Source of the DNA: Pseudonocardia nigra
GTDB lineage: Bacteria; Actinomycetota; Actinomycetes; Mycobacteriales; Pseudonocardiaceae
Assembly (NCBI RefSeq): GCF_019396355.1
Contig: NZ_JAHKRK010000042.1
Coordinates: forward strand, 1 to 46,441
DNA: 46,441 bases
Direction: 5' to 3'
Under the pieces are notes generated by a model. That model saw nothing but the letters and a program-made list of their open reading frames with translations. It was not told the origin of the DNA and did no database searches. Below are positions 1 to 8,191 of the stretch, piece after piece. The translations under genes and the position numbers were made by a program. The stretch's first letter is position 1. Each line of letters starts with the position of its first letter.

Positions 1-585
1 GTTCGCGGAGGAGGTCGCCGGTGGCGGCGTTGATGACGCGGACGTGGAGGTCGGAGTCCAGGAGGAGGACGTGGGTTCCGGCGTGGGGTCGGCCGATGCC
101 GATGTGGCGGAGTTTCCCGGCGACGCGGGGGGTGACGCACCCGGTTTTGTCGATCTTGTCGTGCGGACGCGGTCGTGGCTGGCTTCGAACCGGATGTAGG
201 AGCTCTTGGGGCGTTTCGCGGGCTCGGGGGTGACCGCGCCGTGCCGGGCCAGGACCCGGTTGATCGTCGCCTGGGACAGAGTGGCGTCGTGGTGATGGGT
301 CAGGTACCAGGCGATGGTGTCCGCGCCCGCGTCCAGGCCCTGCTCGGCCAGTTGCTTGCGCAGCCGCAGCACCGCCTCCACCGTCTCCGGCGCGGTGGCC
401 CGCGGTGAGGTCTTGGGCCGGCGCGAGCGTGGTGTGAGCGCCGCTTCGCCCTCGGCCTCGTCACGGGCCTTGAGCCGGTACACCCACGAGCGGTGAACCC
501 CGTACCGGCGTGCGACCGCAGCGGGAGACTGCTCTCGACCACCAGCGCTGTGATGACCAGGCGAGCCTTCGACATTGCTGATCAT
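1..585 (-). pseudogene. IS481-type transposase remnant lacking its DDE core
   Basis: Reading leftwards from an ATG at 585, the first ~130 codons encode the typical N-terminal helix-turn-helix region of IS481-family transposases (ARRYGVHRSWVYRLKARDEA, then TINRVLARHGAVTPEPAKRP). At about 172-190 this jumps directly to what I recall as the family C-terminal tail (SHDRVRT, then GKLRHIGIG and DLHVRVINAATG in a shifted frame). The integrase catalytic domain that should lie between, with its DDE triad, is absent. A further one-base loss near 160 (expected GACAAG after CGCACG) puts the tail out of frame. The element continues past the left edge. It cannot encode an active transposase. The family assignment rests on recalled motifs, not on a search. 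Confidence 0.8.
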
Positions 586-625
586 CACGGGCCCACCCGG
601 CTTTCGACCATGACCTGAGACAGCG

Positions 626-660
626 TGTCGCCGATGTCGTGAGACACCTGTCGCCGATGT
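626..660. repeat. 12-bp direct repeat beside the IS remnant
   Basis: TGTCGCCGATGT occurs at 626-637 and again at 649-660, just upstream of the transposase start. Such repeats are plausible as the terminal or transposase-binding part of the IS481-type element; this is an inference because the other end is outside the window. Confidence 0.55.
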
Positions 661-670
661 GTTGAGTCAG

Positions 671-698
671 GACACTGTCACCCCGACACTGTCACCCC
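671..698. repeat. 14-bp tandem duplication
   Basis: GACACTGTCACCCC is present twice in perfect tandem (671-684, 685-698). It lies between the IS end and a strong hairpin and may mark the insertion boundary. Confidence 0.6.
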
Positions 699-708
699 GA
701 CAGCAGTC

Positions 709-743
709 AGAGGCCCTGTCCGAGACGATCGGACAGGGCCTCT
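709..743 (-). terminator. Strong hairpin, probable terminator of the HTH/DUF2975 operon
   Basis: A 13-bp perfect stem (AGAGGCCCTGTCC at 709-721, complement at 731-743) encloses a 9-nt loop. It sits about 100 bp beyond the stop codon of the leftward HTH gene, where an intrinsic terminator is expected. No U-tract follows, which is normal in high-GC actinobacteria. Confidence 0.6.
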
Positions 744-842
744 GGCGTTGGTACAGCTGCCAGACCATCCTGGCTCCCGCTGTCGGGCCGACTGTTCGAG
801 CTCGAGCCGCGCACGTCTATCCGCGTGCGAGCCGGGTGACCG

Positions 843-1091
843 TCAGGCCGAGCGAGGCACCCGTTCGTCCACCGGTTGCTGTTCGTCGTCGGGCACCCAT
901 CGGAGCACGTCGCCGGGCTGGCAGTCGAGTACACGGCACACGGCGTCGAGGGTCGTGAAGCGCACGGCCTTGGCGCGCCCGTTCTTGAGCACGGCGACGT
1001 TCGCGGGGGTGATGCCGACCGCCTCCGCGAACTCGGCGACCGACATCTTGCGGCGCGCGAGCATGACGTCGATGTCGACGATGATCGCCAT
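843..1091 (-). CDS. Small Cro/C1-type HTH regulator (YozG-like)
   Basis: An 82-residue protein that is almost only a Cro/C1-type helix-turn-helix: MAIIVDIDVMLARRKMSVAE, then FAEAVGITPANVAVLKNGRA, with TLDAVCRVLDCQPGDVLRWV completing the five-helix fold and a short acidic tail. Proteins of this size and motif are usually encoded beside DUF2975 membrane proteins, exactly as here. The ATG at 1091 overlaps the stop codon of the DUF2975 gene (TGATG), so the two should be translationally coupled. A longer upstream frame exists but is arginine-rich shadow sequence antisense-like to the neighbour. Its likely role is autoregulation of the pair; the signal sensed is unknown. Confidence 0.85.
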   Translation of the reverse strand: MAIIVDIDVMLARRKMSVAEFAEAVGITPANVAVLKNGRAKAVRFTTLDAVCRVLDCQPGDVLRWVPDDEQQPVDERVPRSA

Positions 1092-1555
1092 CACACGACC
1101 TCGTCGAGCTCGCGCCGGAAAACCGTCGCGCTGCGCAGCAGGCCGCGCATGACGACCATCAGCAACGCGAACGCGGCCCCGCCGATGGCCACGCCTCCAC
1201 CGATCAGGACGAGTCCGGGCGCGTCGTCGATCTCGCCCACGTGCGCACACAGGCCGGCAACGACGACCGCGGCGACGAGTCCGGCGACGGTGATGACATC
1301 GACCCACCGGAACGCGCGCTCATCGAAGATCGCGTCACGTCGCACCATGGAGAGCAGCACCCACAGGGCGACGAGCGCGACCTCCACGCAGGCGATGGCC
1401 GCGACGCCGAGCGCCGCGTAGGCCACGGCGCGGTCCGCCAGATCGGATTCCGGGTGCGTGGCGACCACGAAAACGATCACGGTCTGGGCGCCGAGGGCAC
1501 CGAGCGCGATCAGGATGAGGAGCACCCGGAGGGCGCGAATGACGAGCTGACTCAT
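1091..1555 (-). CDS. DUF2975 family membrane protein
   Basis: A 154-residue integral membrane protein with four hydrophobic segments at about residues 7-30, 43-68, 86-105 and 115-137, and charged short ends. Length, topology and the downstream overlapping Cro/C1 regulator match DUF2975 proteins, whose function is not known. The ATG at 1555 has no convincing ribosome binding site, but a promoter-like TTGACT lies at 1590-1585 with a hexamer 17 bp further on, which would place transcription start at or next to the ATG. A leaderless mRNA is therefore plausible. The DUF assignment is by resemblance, not by search. Confidence 0.75.
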   Translation of the reverse strand: MSQLVIRALRVLLILIALGALGAQTVIVFVVATHPESDLADRAVAYAALGVAAIACVEVALVALWVLLSMVRRDAIFDERAFRWVDVITVAGLVAAVVVAGLCAHVGEIDDAPGLVLIGGGVAIGGAAFALLMVVMRGLLRSATVFRRELDEVV

Positions 1556-1561
1556 CGCTCG

Positions 1562-1595
1562 ATGATCGATGGATAGCTATCGAAAGTCAATAGCT
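1562..1595 (-). promoter_or_regulatory. Probable promoter with ATAGCT repeats upstream of DUF2975
   Basis: On the minus strand TTGACT (1590-1585) is followed after 17 bp by GATCAT (1567-1562). ATAGCTAT at 1573-1580 and ATAGCT at 1590-1595 flank the spacer and could be the operator of the small HTH protein. This stretch is AT-rich compared with its surroundings. Confidence 0.4.
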
Positions 1596-1758
1596 CGGCC
1601 GTGCCGGGAAGAGCACCCGACCAGTCCCCTTGCGGAAGATCATGCGACGGGACCCGCGGTCACGCGCGTCGGCTTCGGTGCAGCGACGAGTTCCGGCGCA
1701 GGTGCCGGTCTGTACGCCGAGGCGTGGCCTCGCCCCACCGGAGGATCGGAGACCGACC

Positions 1759-2377
1759 GTGAAGCTGACGCTGACGCAGTTCCTGTCGCTGGACGGCGTG
1801 TCGCAGGGGCCGGGCGCCCCGGACGAGGACACGAGCGACGGGTTCACGCGCGCTGGCTGGCTGGTACCGCACATGGACGAGGAGTTCGTCCAGCTCGCCG
1901 CGACGTGGCTGCGCGAGGCCGACGCGTTCCTGTTCGGCGCCCGGACCTACGCCAACTTCTCGCGGGACTGGCCCAAGGTCACCGACCCCGACGATCCGTT
2001 CGCCGGGAGGCTGAACGGGCTCCCGAAGTACGTGGCGTCCCAGACCCTGCGCACGGCCGCCTGGGCGCCGACCACGAATCCTCTCGGGCGACGTGCCGGC
2101 GCGGGTTGCGGAGCTGAAGCGGCAACCCGGCCGGGAGCTGCAGATCCACGGCAGCGCGCAGCTGGCCCAGTCACTGCTGGCCGCGGGACTGATCGACACT
2201 ATGCGGCTGCTGATCGCGCCCGTCGTGGTGGGCACCGGTAGGCGACTGTTTCCGGAGGGCGGGGCCCCGGTCGGGCTGCGGCTGGTGAGCAGCGGGGCGA
2301 CCCCGGGCGGGATCGCGGTTCACGTCTACGAGTCGACCGGGCAGCCCGAGTACGGCACGTACCGGGCCGAGGGGTAG
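1759..2377 (+). pseudogene. RibD/DHFR-like reductase broken by a one-base insertion
   Basis: A GTG start at 1759 opens a frame encoding the N-terminal half of a RibD C-terminal-domain (dihydrofolate-reductase-like) protein: KLTLTQFLSLDGVSQGPGAP and FLFGARTYANFSRDW are family hallmarks. Near 2077 the frame changes: one extra A (ACGAATCC where ACGATCC is needed) throws the rest out of frame, and the C-terminal half (LQIHGSAQLAQSLLAAGLID, then MRLLIAPVVVGTGRRLFPEG) continues in the +1 frame to a TAG at 2375-2377. Without the insertion the protein would be about 205 residues, normal for the family. Either a recent pseudogene or a sequencing error; both halves are well conserved, so any lesion is young. 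Confidence 0.8.
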
Positions 2378-2515
2378 CCGGCGGCCAGGCGTGGGCCCTC
2401 AGGACAGCCCGTCGACCAGCCGCACCCCTCGCCCTCGCCCTCCCGCTCCTCGTCGCCCTCGTGCTGGTCGCGCCGGGCGCGCGGGCGCCGACGAGGAGCG
2501 CCCTCGTGGGCCCGC

Positions 2516-2929
2516 TCAGCCGGCGTCGGGCCCCGAGCGCCACCGCTCGGCGTAGCGCTGCTCCTGCGCGGCCCGCTCCCCCGCCGTCGCCCGGCCCCGG
2601 ACCTCACCCGCGGTGCCCCGCGGGTAGCCGGCCTTCATCGCGCGGTGCTCGGTCGTCTCGTACATGTACGCCACCGAGTAGAAGTAGCCGAGCGACAGCC
2701 CGGCGAGAACGGCGCATCCGCGAACCCAGGCCGGCCCGGGGATCAGCACGTAGAGCAGCACCGCGATCGGGAGCAGCTGGACGGTCGTGCGCACCAGGTG
2801 GCGCAGGGCCCAGGTCCGTACCGTGACGTCGTAGAGCACCCACTCGTGGTAGCGGGACGGGAGGCTGTTGCCGAAGGCGTACAACACCCAGCGGACCGGC
2901 CCCGGCCTCCGCCTCGTGTCACCCACCAC
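2516..2929 (-). CDS. DUF5313 family membrane protein
   Basis: A protein of about 137 residues with the DUF5313 pattern: RPGPVRWVLYAFGNSLPSRY, then HEWVLYDVTVRTWALRHLVR, two hydrophobic helices, and a YETTEHRAMKAGYP segment near the C-terminus. Function is unknown; the family is common in Pseudonocardiaceae and mycobacteria. I favour the GTG at 2929 because the family begins a few residues before the RPxPxxW motif, but an in-frame GTG at 2962 is also open and neither has a strong ribosome binding site. The gene stands alone, downstream of the importer genes on the same strand. Confidence 0.75.
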   Translation of the reverse strand: MVGDTRRRPGPVRWVLYAFGNSLPSRYHEWVLYDVTVRTWALRHLVRTTVQLLPIAVLLYVLIPGPAWVRGCAVLAGLSLGYFYSVAYMYETTEHRAMKAGYPRGTAGEVRGRATAGERAAQEQRYAERWRSGPDAG

Positions 2930-3095
2930 GCCCCCAACATTCGTGTCCACTGCGGTACCCACGGTACGTCGGCCGGTCGTGCTCCGGGTGTGGGAGCCAT
3001 CCCCCGCTCGGTCGAGGACTCGAGCGCGGTGCTCGACCCGGGACCTTCACGCCGCTCACCCGGGTCATCCGCGTCTGCACAGTGACCGGCGGCGC

Positions 3096-4133
3096 TCACC
3101 CGGCCGCCCCGAGCCTGTTGGCCCGTACGAGCAGGTACAGCAGCACCGGGGCCCCCACCAGCGCCGTGACCACCCCGACCGGCACCTCCAGCGGGCTGAA
3201 CAGCCGCCGGGCCAGCAGATCGGCGGCGACGACGACGAGCGCGCCCACTCCGGACGTCGCCGTCAGCGCGACCGACCGCATCGGCAGCAGCCTCCGCACG
3301 ATCTGCGGCGCCACCAGCGCCACGAAGCCGACCGGGCCGGCCGACGCCGTCGCCAGCGCGGCGAGCGTCACCGCCGCGACGATCAAGACAGCACGGGCCT
3401 GCTCCACACGTGCCGCCAGGCCGCGGGCCACGTCGTCCCCCAGCTCGAGGAGGCGCAGCTGCCGCGCCGCCACGAGCACGACCGGCACGCACACGGTCAG
3501 GGCCGTCCCGACCATGGCGACGTGCGAGTGGTCGCGGCCCGCCACGCTGCCGACGAGCCAGATCGCCGCCTGCATCGCGACGTTGCGCTCCGAGCGGGTG
3601 AGCAGGAACGACGCCGCCGAGCTCAGCAGCGCCGTCACGCCGATCCCGACGAGCACCAGCCGGTACGGGCTGAAGCGGTGGCGCGAGGCGAGCCCGTACA
3701 CGAGCGTGGCGGCGAACACGGCGCCGGCGAGCGCGCCGCCCACCACCGTGCCCGACCCCGCACCGGCGACCGTGATCGCCACGACCGCACCGGCCGACGC
3801 GCCGGCGTTGATCCCGATGACGTCCGGGCTCACCAGCGGGTTGCGCGCCAGCCGCTGGAAGATCGCGCCCGAGATCGCCAGGGCCGCCCCGACCAGGAGC
3901 GCGACGAGCACCCGCGGCAGCCGGTTGCGCACCACCACGTCGTAGGCGACGAGGGTGCCGTCGCCCGCCAGCGTGGCCAGCACCTGCGGCAGCGGCATCG
4001 GGTACTCGCCCAGCGTGAGCGACAGCGCGCCCACGGCGAGCGCGAGCACCCACGCCGCGCTGCCGAGCACCACGGCGGCCGCGTCGACGCGGAACGACAC
4101 CGCACCCCGCCGGACGACCACCGCGCGGTTCAC
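3096..4133 (-). CDS. FecCD-type ABC transporter permease (second subunit)
   Basis: A 345-residue polytopic permease of the FecCD/BtuC family that moves siderophore-iron, haem or cobalamin across the membrane. Family motifs visible: RLPRVLVALLVGAALAISGA, FQRLARNPLVSPDVIGINAG, the GPVGFVALVAPQIVRRLL ATPase-coupling region and a C-terminal EVPVGVVTALVGAPVLLYLL. About nine to ten hydrophobic helices are predicted by eye. The GTG start at 4133 overlaps the stop of the upstream permease as GTGA, so translation is coupled and the two products probably form the heterodimeric channel. The longer frame reaching to 5405 is a shadow of the neighbouring genes. Confidence 0.9.
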   Translation of the reverse strand: MNRAVVVRRGAVSFRVDAAAVVLGSAAWVLALAVGALSLTLGEYPMPLPQVLATLAGDGTLVAYDVVVRNRLPRVLVALLVGAALAISGAIFQRLARNPLVSPDVIGINAGASAGAVVAITVAGAGSGTVVGGALAGAVFAATLVYGLASRHRFSPYRLVLVGIGVTALLSSAASFLLTRSERNVAMQAAIWLVGSVAGRDHSHVAMVGTALTVCVPVVLVAARQLRLLELGDDVARGLAARVEQARAVLIVAAVTLAALATASAGPVGFVALVAPQIVRRLLPMRSVALTATSGVGALVVVAADLLARRLFSPLEVPVGVVTALVGAPVLLYLLVRANRLGAAG

Positions 4134-5161
4134 AGCTGCGGCAGCTTCCGCCGCCGCACGAGGTACAGGAAGACCGGAGCCCCGAGCACGGCGGCGGTCA
4201 CCCCGATCTGGACCTCCTCGGGCCGCAGGACCACCCGCCCGGCGACGTCCGCGAGCAGCAGCACGGTCGGGGCGAGCACGGCCGACCACGGCAGCACCCA
4301 GCGGTGGTCCGCGCCGGCGATCGCGCGCGCGAGATGCGGAGCCGTCAGCCCGACGAACCCGATGGGGCCCGCGACCGCGGTGGCCGTGCCCGACAGCACG
4401 ACCACAGCGGCCACGCCGAGCCCGCGGACGCGGTGCAGCCCGGCGCCCAGCGCGCTCGCGGTGTCGTCGCCGAGCGCGACCGCGTCGAGCGCCCGGCCCA
4501 GCGCGAGCGCGAGCACGGCCCCGGCCGCGACGAACGGCACGGCCTGCCCGACCGTCGCGAGGTCCGCCCTCGCCAGGGACCCGATCACCCAGAACCGGAA
4601 GCGCTCGAACGCGTCGACGTCGAGCAGCGTGAACGCCGAGGTCACCGAGCCGAGGAGGGCCGACAGCGCGGCGCCGGCGAGCGCGAGCTTCACCGGCGTC
4701 GCCCCGCCCCGGCCCGCCGAGGCCACCGCGTGGACGGCCACGGCCGCCGCGGCCGCCCCGGCGAACGCGAACCAGGCGTAGCCGGCGAGGGTCCCCACTC
4801 CGAGGACCGCGATGGCGACGACCACCCCCAGCGCCGCGCCGGCGTTGACCCCCAGCAGCCCGGGGTCGGCGAGCGGGTTGCGGGTGAGCCCCTGTGCCAC
4901 AGCGCCGGCCAGCCCCAGCGCGACACCGGCCAGCAGGCCCGCGACCGTGCGCGGGATCCGCAGGTGCCACACGATCAGGTCGCTGTCCCGCCCGGCGAAG
5001 TCGGTCAGCGCGGCCAGCAGCTCGCCGAACCTGAGCGGCTGGTTGCCGACCAGCAGCGACAGCAGGGCCGCCCCGGCCAGCCCGGCCAGCGCCAGAGCGA
5101 GCGGTGCGGCCCTCCGTCGCACGCGCGGGCGCGGCGCGGGCGGCGCGAGGACGGACGTCAC
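4130..5161 (-). CDS. FecCD-type ABC transporter permease (first subunit)
   Basis: A 343-residue permease of the same family as its downstream neighbour: LRIPRTVAGLLAGVALGLAG, QGLTRNPLADPGLLGVNAGA, GPIGFVGLTAPHLARAIAG and a C-terminal VQIGVTAAVLGAPVFLYLV. The N-terminus carries a basic stretch before the first helix. Its GTG start at 5161 overlaps the stop of the binding-protein gene (GTGA), and its own stop overlaps the next permease start, giving a tightly coupled three-gene operon. No ATP-binding subunit follows; the next gene on this strand is a DUF5313 protein, so the ATPase must be shared or encoded elsewhere. Confidence 0.9.
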   Translation of the reverse strand: MTSVLAPPAPRPRVRRRAAPLALALAGLAGAALLSLLVGNQPLRFGELLAALTDFAGRDSDLIVWHLRIPRTVAGLLAGVALGLAGAVAQGLTRNPLADPGLLGVNAGAALGVVVAIAVLGVGTLAGYAWFAFAGAAAAAVAVHAVASAGRGGATPVKLALAGAALSALLGSVTSAFTLLDVDAFERFRFWVIGSLARADLATVGQAVPFVAAGAVLALALGRALDAVALGDDTASALGAGLHRVRGLGVAAVVVLSGTATAVAGPIGFVGLTAPHLARAIAGADHRWVLPWSAVLAPTVLLLADVAGRVVLRPEEVQIGVTAAVLGAPVFLYLVRRRKLPQL

Positions 5162-6183
5162 GCCCGGTCGGGGTGCACGATCGAGACGACCAGCTCGGCT
5201 GCGTGCGGCACCCGCACCCCGGCGGCCCGGTCGGCGAACAGGAACGGCTCGACGCGGTCAGCACGGACCGCGGCGACGTTGGCCAGCGCCGGGTCGGCCA
5301 TGATCCGTTCGACGTCCGGCGCGGCGTCGGCGAGCGTGTAGGACGCGTCGCAGCAGGTGCTGGTGAGGATGACGTCGGGGTCCCGCGCGATGATCTCCTC
5401 GGCACCGACGCTCACGTTGCGCCGGTCGATGAGGTCGGCGAAGACGTTGTCGGCGCCGGCGATGTCGAGGATGCGCGTCACGAAGTCCAGTCCGCTCGCG
5501 ATGCGGAACGTCCCGTCCCCCTGCGGCGCCACCACCGCCACGCTGGGCCGCGGCACGCCCTCCACCCGCTCGCGCACCGCGGCGATGCGGTCCTGCATGT
5601 CGGCGATCACCTGCTCCGCCCGCTCCTCGACGCCGAACAGGGTGCCGAGGCCGCGCAGGTCCGCGTAGACGGTGTCCATCGTGACCGATGCCGGGTCGAT
5701 CGCCTCGTCGCTGCGCCCGTCCGCGCTCGGGCACAGCGGCCCGAACACCCAGGTGCGCACGCCGAGCTCGTGCAGGCTCGCCCGGGTGCCGACGCTCTCG
5801 CCGCCGCCGTCGGCGAACGTGTCGTTGAACCCCGAGAGCACGAAGTCCGGCGTGGCCGCGAGCAGGGCCTCGCGGCTGGGCATCTGCGGCAGGTACGGAG
5901 CCCGCGCCTGCGCCTGCGCGTACTCGGGCAGCACTGCGGCGTCGAGGAACGCCGTGCCGACGAGCCGGTCGCCCAGCCCGAGCGCGTGCGCCATCTCGAT
6001 CGCCGGCTGGTAGGCGGCGTAGATGCGCTGCGGCGGCGCCGGGACGGTCACGTCGATCCCGCAGTTGCGCACCGTCGTGCCCTCCCCCGTGGCCGCGGCC
6101 GACGGTGGCGGGCCGCCACAGGCCGTGCCGAGGAGCAGCGCGGCGGCCGGCAGGACGGCCGCGAGGCGACGGGTGCGGGGCAT
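5158..6183 (-). CDS. Periplasmic-binding lipoprotein of a metal-chelate importer
   Basis: A 341-residue substrate-binding protein of the FepB/BtuF/TroA type. From the ATG at 6183 a basic start (MPRTRR), a hydrophobic stretch and a lipobox-like LLLGTACGG give a lipoprotein signal peptide; GAGAGG precedes the ATG by 9 nt. The mature part begins with the family entry VTVPAPPQRIYAAYQPAIEM, and LGLGDRLVGTAF, REALLAATPDFVLSG and EIIARDPDVILTS are typical of the two lobes. An in-frame upstream ATG (6249) would add 22 residues before the signal and is less likely. The ligand cannot be named: I see no iron-regulator box and no cobalamin riboswitch upstream. Confidence 0.85.
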   Translation of the reverse strand: MPRTRRLAAVLPAAALLLGTACGGPPPSAAATGEGTTVRNCGIDVTVPAPPQRIYAAYQPAIEMAHALGLGDRLVGTAFLDAAVLPEYAQAQARAPYLPQMPSREALLAATPDFVLSGFNDTFADGGGESVGTRASLHELGVRTWVFGPLCPSADGRSDEAIDPASVTMDTVYADLRGLGTLFGVEERAEQVIADMQDRIAAVRERVEGVPRPSVAVVAPQGDGTFRIASGLDFVTRILDIAGADNVFADLIDRRNVSVGAEEIIARDPDVILTSTCCDASYTLADAAPDVERIMADPALANVAAVRADRVEPFLFADRAAGVRVPHAAELVVSIVHPDRA

Positions 6184-6219
6184 CGGCGACGGCCTCTCGA
6201 CGGGCGGGCGGATCACCGG

Positions 6220-6249
6220 AGCGTACGCAACACCTGAGCACCTCTTCAA
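6220..6249 (-). promoter_or_regulatory. Probable promoter of the metal-chelate importer operon
   Basis: On the minus strand TTGAAG (6249-6244) and TACGCT (6225-6220) are separated by 18 bp, ahead of the binding-protein start at 6183. The TANNNT form fits actinobacterial housekeeping promoters. Confidence 0.4.
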
Positions 6250-6266
6250 TCGGGACGGGGTCTCGG

Positions 6267-6320
6267 TGTCAGAAAGCCACGTTCCCGACGTTGAATGACA
6301 GGAACGTGGCTTTCCTGACA
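6267..6320. repeat. Palindromic intergenic repeat, copy A
   Basis: Arms TGTCAGAAAGCCACGTTCC (6267-6285) and GGAACGTGGCTTTCCTGACA (6301-6320) pair along their length apart from one missing G in the left arm, around a 15-nt loop. It lies 34 bp beyond the stop of the leftward lacI-type gene and upstream of the importer promoter, so it may also act as that gene's terminator. Copies B (13109-13163) and C (35076-35128) share its architecture. Confidence 0.85.
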
Positions 6321-6354
6321 GTCGGAGAGGGGCCCTGTCCGCCGGTGCCCGCCC

Positions 6355-7374
6355 TCAGCCGCGCGGCGACGCGGTGCTGTGCCGGACGACCAGGTCCGTG
6401 GCGAGCTCCACGCGCGGGCTCTCGATCTCCTCGCCGTTCATCAGACGCAGCACCGTGCGGGCCGCGAGCAGGCCCATCTCCACGAGCGGCTGCCGGACCG
6501 TCGTCAGCGGTGGGGACGCCCAGCGGGCGCCCGGCAGGTCGTCGAAGCCGACGACGGACAGGTCGTCGGGCACCCGCAGGTGCCGCACCCGGGCGGCCTC
6601 GTACACGCCGAACGCCATCTCGTCGCTCGAGGCCACGATCGCGGTGGGCGGCTCGGCCAGGTCGAGCAGCGAGCACGCCGCGGAGTAGCCGGACTCGTGC
6701 TTGAAGTCCCCCTGCTCGATCAGGGCGTCGTCGACCGCGATCCCGGCCGACTGCAGCGCGGCGCGGTAGCCGTCGAGCCGCGCCCGGCTGCACAGCAGTC
6801 GCGGGTGTCCCGCCACGATCCCGATCCGGCGGTGGCCGAGTCCGAGCAGGTGCTCGGTGGCGCTCATGCCGCCGGACCAGTTCGTGGCCCCGATCGTGGG
6901 CACGTCCAGCGCGGGGATCCCCGCCGGGTCGACGACCACGGTGGGAACGTGCAGCCTGCGCAGCTCGGCGTGCAGCGTGGGCTCGAGGTCGGAGGTGACG
7001 AAGATGACCCCGTCGGACGCGCGGGCGCGCACGTTCTCCAGCCACTGGCGGGCAACGGTGGATCGGCGGTGGATGGCGGAGACGACGGTGCCCGCGCCCG
7101 CACCGTGGGCCACCTCCTCGACCCCGCGGATGATCTCCAGCGCCCACGGGCTGTCGATGTCGTTGAAGACGAGGTCGATGAGGTTGGCCCTGGTCTCCTG
7201 CCGCCGGGTCGGCCGCTGGTAGCCGTGCTGCTGCAGCAGCTCCTCGATCCGCTTGCGGGTCTCGGGCGCGACGTCGGCGCGACCGTTCACCACGCGGGAG
7301 ACGGTGGGCAGCGAGACACCCGCCTCCTGCGCGATGGCGGTGATGGTGACGCGGCCTCCCGCGTGGTCGGCCAC
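6355..7374 (-). CDS. LacI-family regulator of the catabolic island
   Basis: A 339-residue LacI/GalR repressor. The N-terminal HTH reads ITAIAQEAGVSLPTVSRVVN, followed by a hinge region and a periplasmic-binding-protein-like effector domain (NLIDLVFNDIDSPWALEIIR, VASSDEMAFGVYEAARVR, DDLSVVGFDD, PLTTVRQPLVEMG). The GTG at 7374 is preceded by GAGGAGG at a short distance; the longer upstream frame has no family similarity. It lies downstream of the cupin gene on the same strand. Two CCGGAA half-sites sit just upstream and the same TTCCGGAA core occurs twice before the island's first gene near 12970 and 13036, suggesting that it controls itself and the island. The effector is probably a sugar or sugar acid (inference). 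Confidence 0.9.
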   Translation of the reverse strand: MADHAGGRVTITAIAQEAGVSLPTVSRVVNGRADVAPETRKRIEELLQQHGYQRPTRRQETRANLIDLVFNDIDSPWALEIIRGVEEVAHGAGAGTVVSAIHRRSTVARQWLENVRARASDGVIFVTSDLEPTLHAELRRLHVPTVVVDPAGIPALDVPTIGATNWSGGMSATEHLLGLGHRRIGIVAGHPRLLCSRARLDGYRAALQSAGIAVDDALIEQGDFKHESGYSAACSLLDLAEPPTAIVASSDEMAFGVYEAARVRHLRVPDDLSVVGFDDLPGARWASPPLTTVRQPLVEMGLLAARTVLRLMNGEEIESPRVELATDLVVRHSTASPRG

Positions 7375-7389
7375 TGGCCCTCCTCGTGC

Positions 7390-7418
7390 TCCGGAACAAC
7401 CCGAGTCTAGTTCCGGAA
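7390..7418 (-). promoter_or_regulatory. Putative LacI-type operator TCCGGAAC-N12-GTTCCGGA
   Basis: An 8-bp inverted repeat (TCCGGAAC at 7390-7397, GTTCCGGA at 7410-7417) with the perfect palindrome TTCCGGAA at 7411-7418 lies 16-44 bp upstream of the regulator's GTG. The same core occurs in the promoter region of the oxidoreductase gene, which argues for a shared operator. Confidence 0.5.
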
Positions 7419-7435
7419 ACCGTCCGGCCCCCGGA

Positions 7436-8191
7436 TCAGGCCACTGTGTGCGCCCCGTCCAGATCCCACACCTGCAGCCGGCCGCACATCCCGTGCCCCT
7501 GCGGTCCCGGGGCCGGTGTCGCCACGTGGACGGAGGCGTCCGCAAGGTGTCGCCCGCGCCCGGCGGCGATGTCGTCGAGGTGCTGCCCTGTCGCGTCTGC
7601 CTGCGCCTTCGGCCCGCGTTCCCACGCGTGTCGCCAGCCGGCTGCCTTGCCTCCGACCAGCGCCACCGCCGCCGCGTGCAGTTCCGCCAGCGCCGCAGGG
7701 CCCTCGGACCCGACGCGCTCGCGCAGCGCGAGGTAGCCCTCGACGGCGAGATCGCGGCGCCGGCGGGCCGCCGTGCCCAGCACGACGTCGGCGGCGGTGG
7801 GGTCGGTCGGTCCGGCGGCCGACGACAGCTCGGTGGCCGTCCGGTACGCCCGCGGGTCGGCGAGCACGTCGGGCGGGTAGGTGAGCACGGCGTCGCCCGC
7901 CTCGGGCAGGCCGGCGTTCTGCATCACCACGACCAGCTCGAGGTCACCGCTGGTGTTGACGAGGCGGTGCACCGTGCCGGGGGTGAACCACAGCAGCGTG
8001 CCGGCCGACAGCGGGGTCTCGCGGAACCCGGCGCTGCTCAGCGTCTCGAGCACGCCGGCGCCTCGCAGCACCACGTATCCCTCGGCGGAGGCCGTGTGCA
8101 GGTGCGGCGACCCACCGGCGAGCCCGTCGGCCGCGGGCCAGTCGTACACCCGCAGGTGCGACACGCCCGTGCCACCGGGGAAGCCGGTCAC
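7436..8191 (-). CDS. Cupin-domain protein
   Basis: A 251-residue protein with a cupin barrel in its first half: [20 protein letters not shown] supplies the first metal-binding motif (His-x-His, then Glu) and [14 protein letters not shown] the second (His). A helical C-terminal extension (residues ~125-230) carries alanine-rich repeats. It probably binds or isomerises a sugar-derived acid, but no reaction can be assigned. The GTG at 8191 overlaps the end of the PmoA-like frame at 8188 as GTGA, so the gene was translationally coupled to it before that gene decayed. It is the last enzyme gene of the island before the regulator. Confidence 0.75.
   Translation of the reverse strand: MTGFPGGTGVSHLRVYDWPAADGLAGGSPHLHTASAEGYVVLRGAGVLETLSSAGFRETPLSAGTLLWFTPGTVHRLVNTSGDLELVVVMQNAGLPEAGDAVLTYPPDVLADPRAYRTATELSSAAGPTDPTAADVVLGTAARRRRDLAVEGYLALRERVGSEGPAALAELHAAAVALVGGKAAGWRHAWERGPKAQADATGQHLDDIAAGRGRHLADASVHVATPAPGPQGHGMCGRLQVWDLDGAHTVA

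Noticed and set aside
2411..2515. A stretch that translates as a signal-peptide-like run of Leu, Ala and Val.
   Set aside because: No start codon or ribosome binding site in that frame; it results from simple CTCGCC repeats. Possibly an old remnant, but not supportable as a gene.
2868..4781. Very long plus-strand open frame across the permease genes.
   Set aside because: Antisense shadow: composition is Arg/Pro/His-rich without domains, while the opposite strand encodes clear FecCD permeases.
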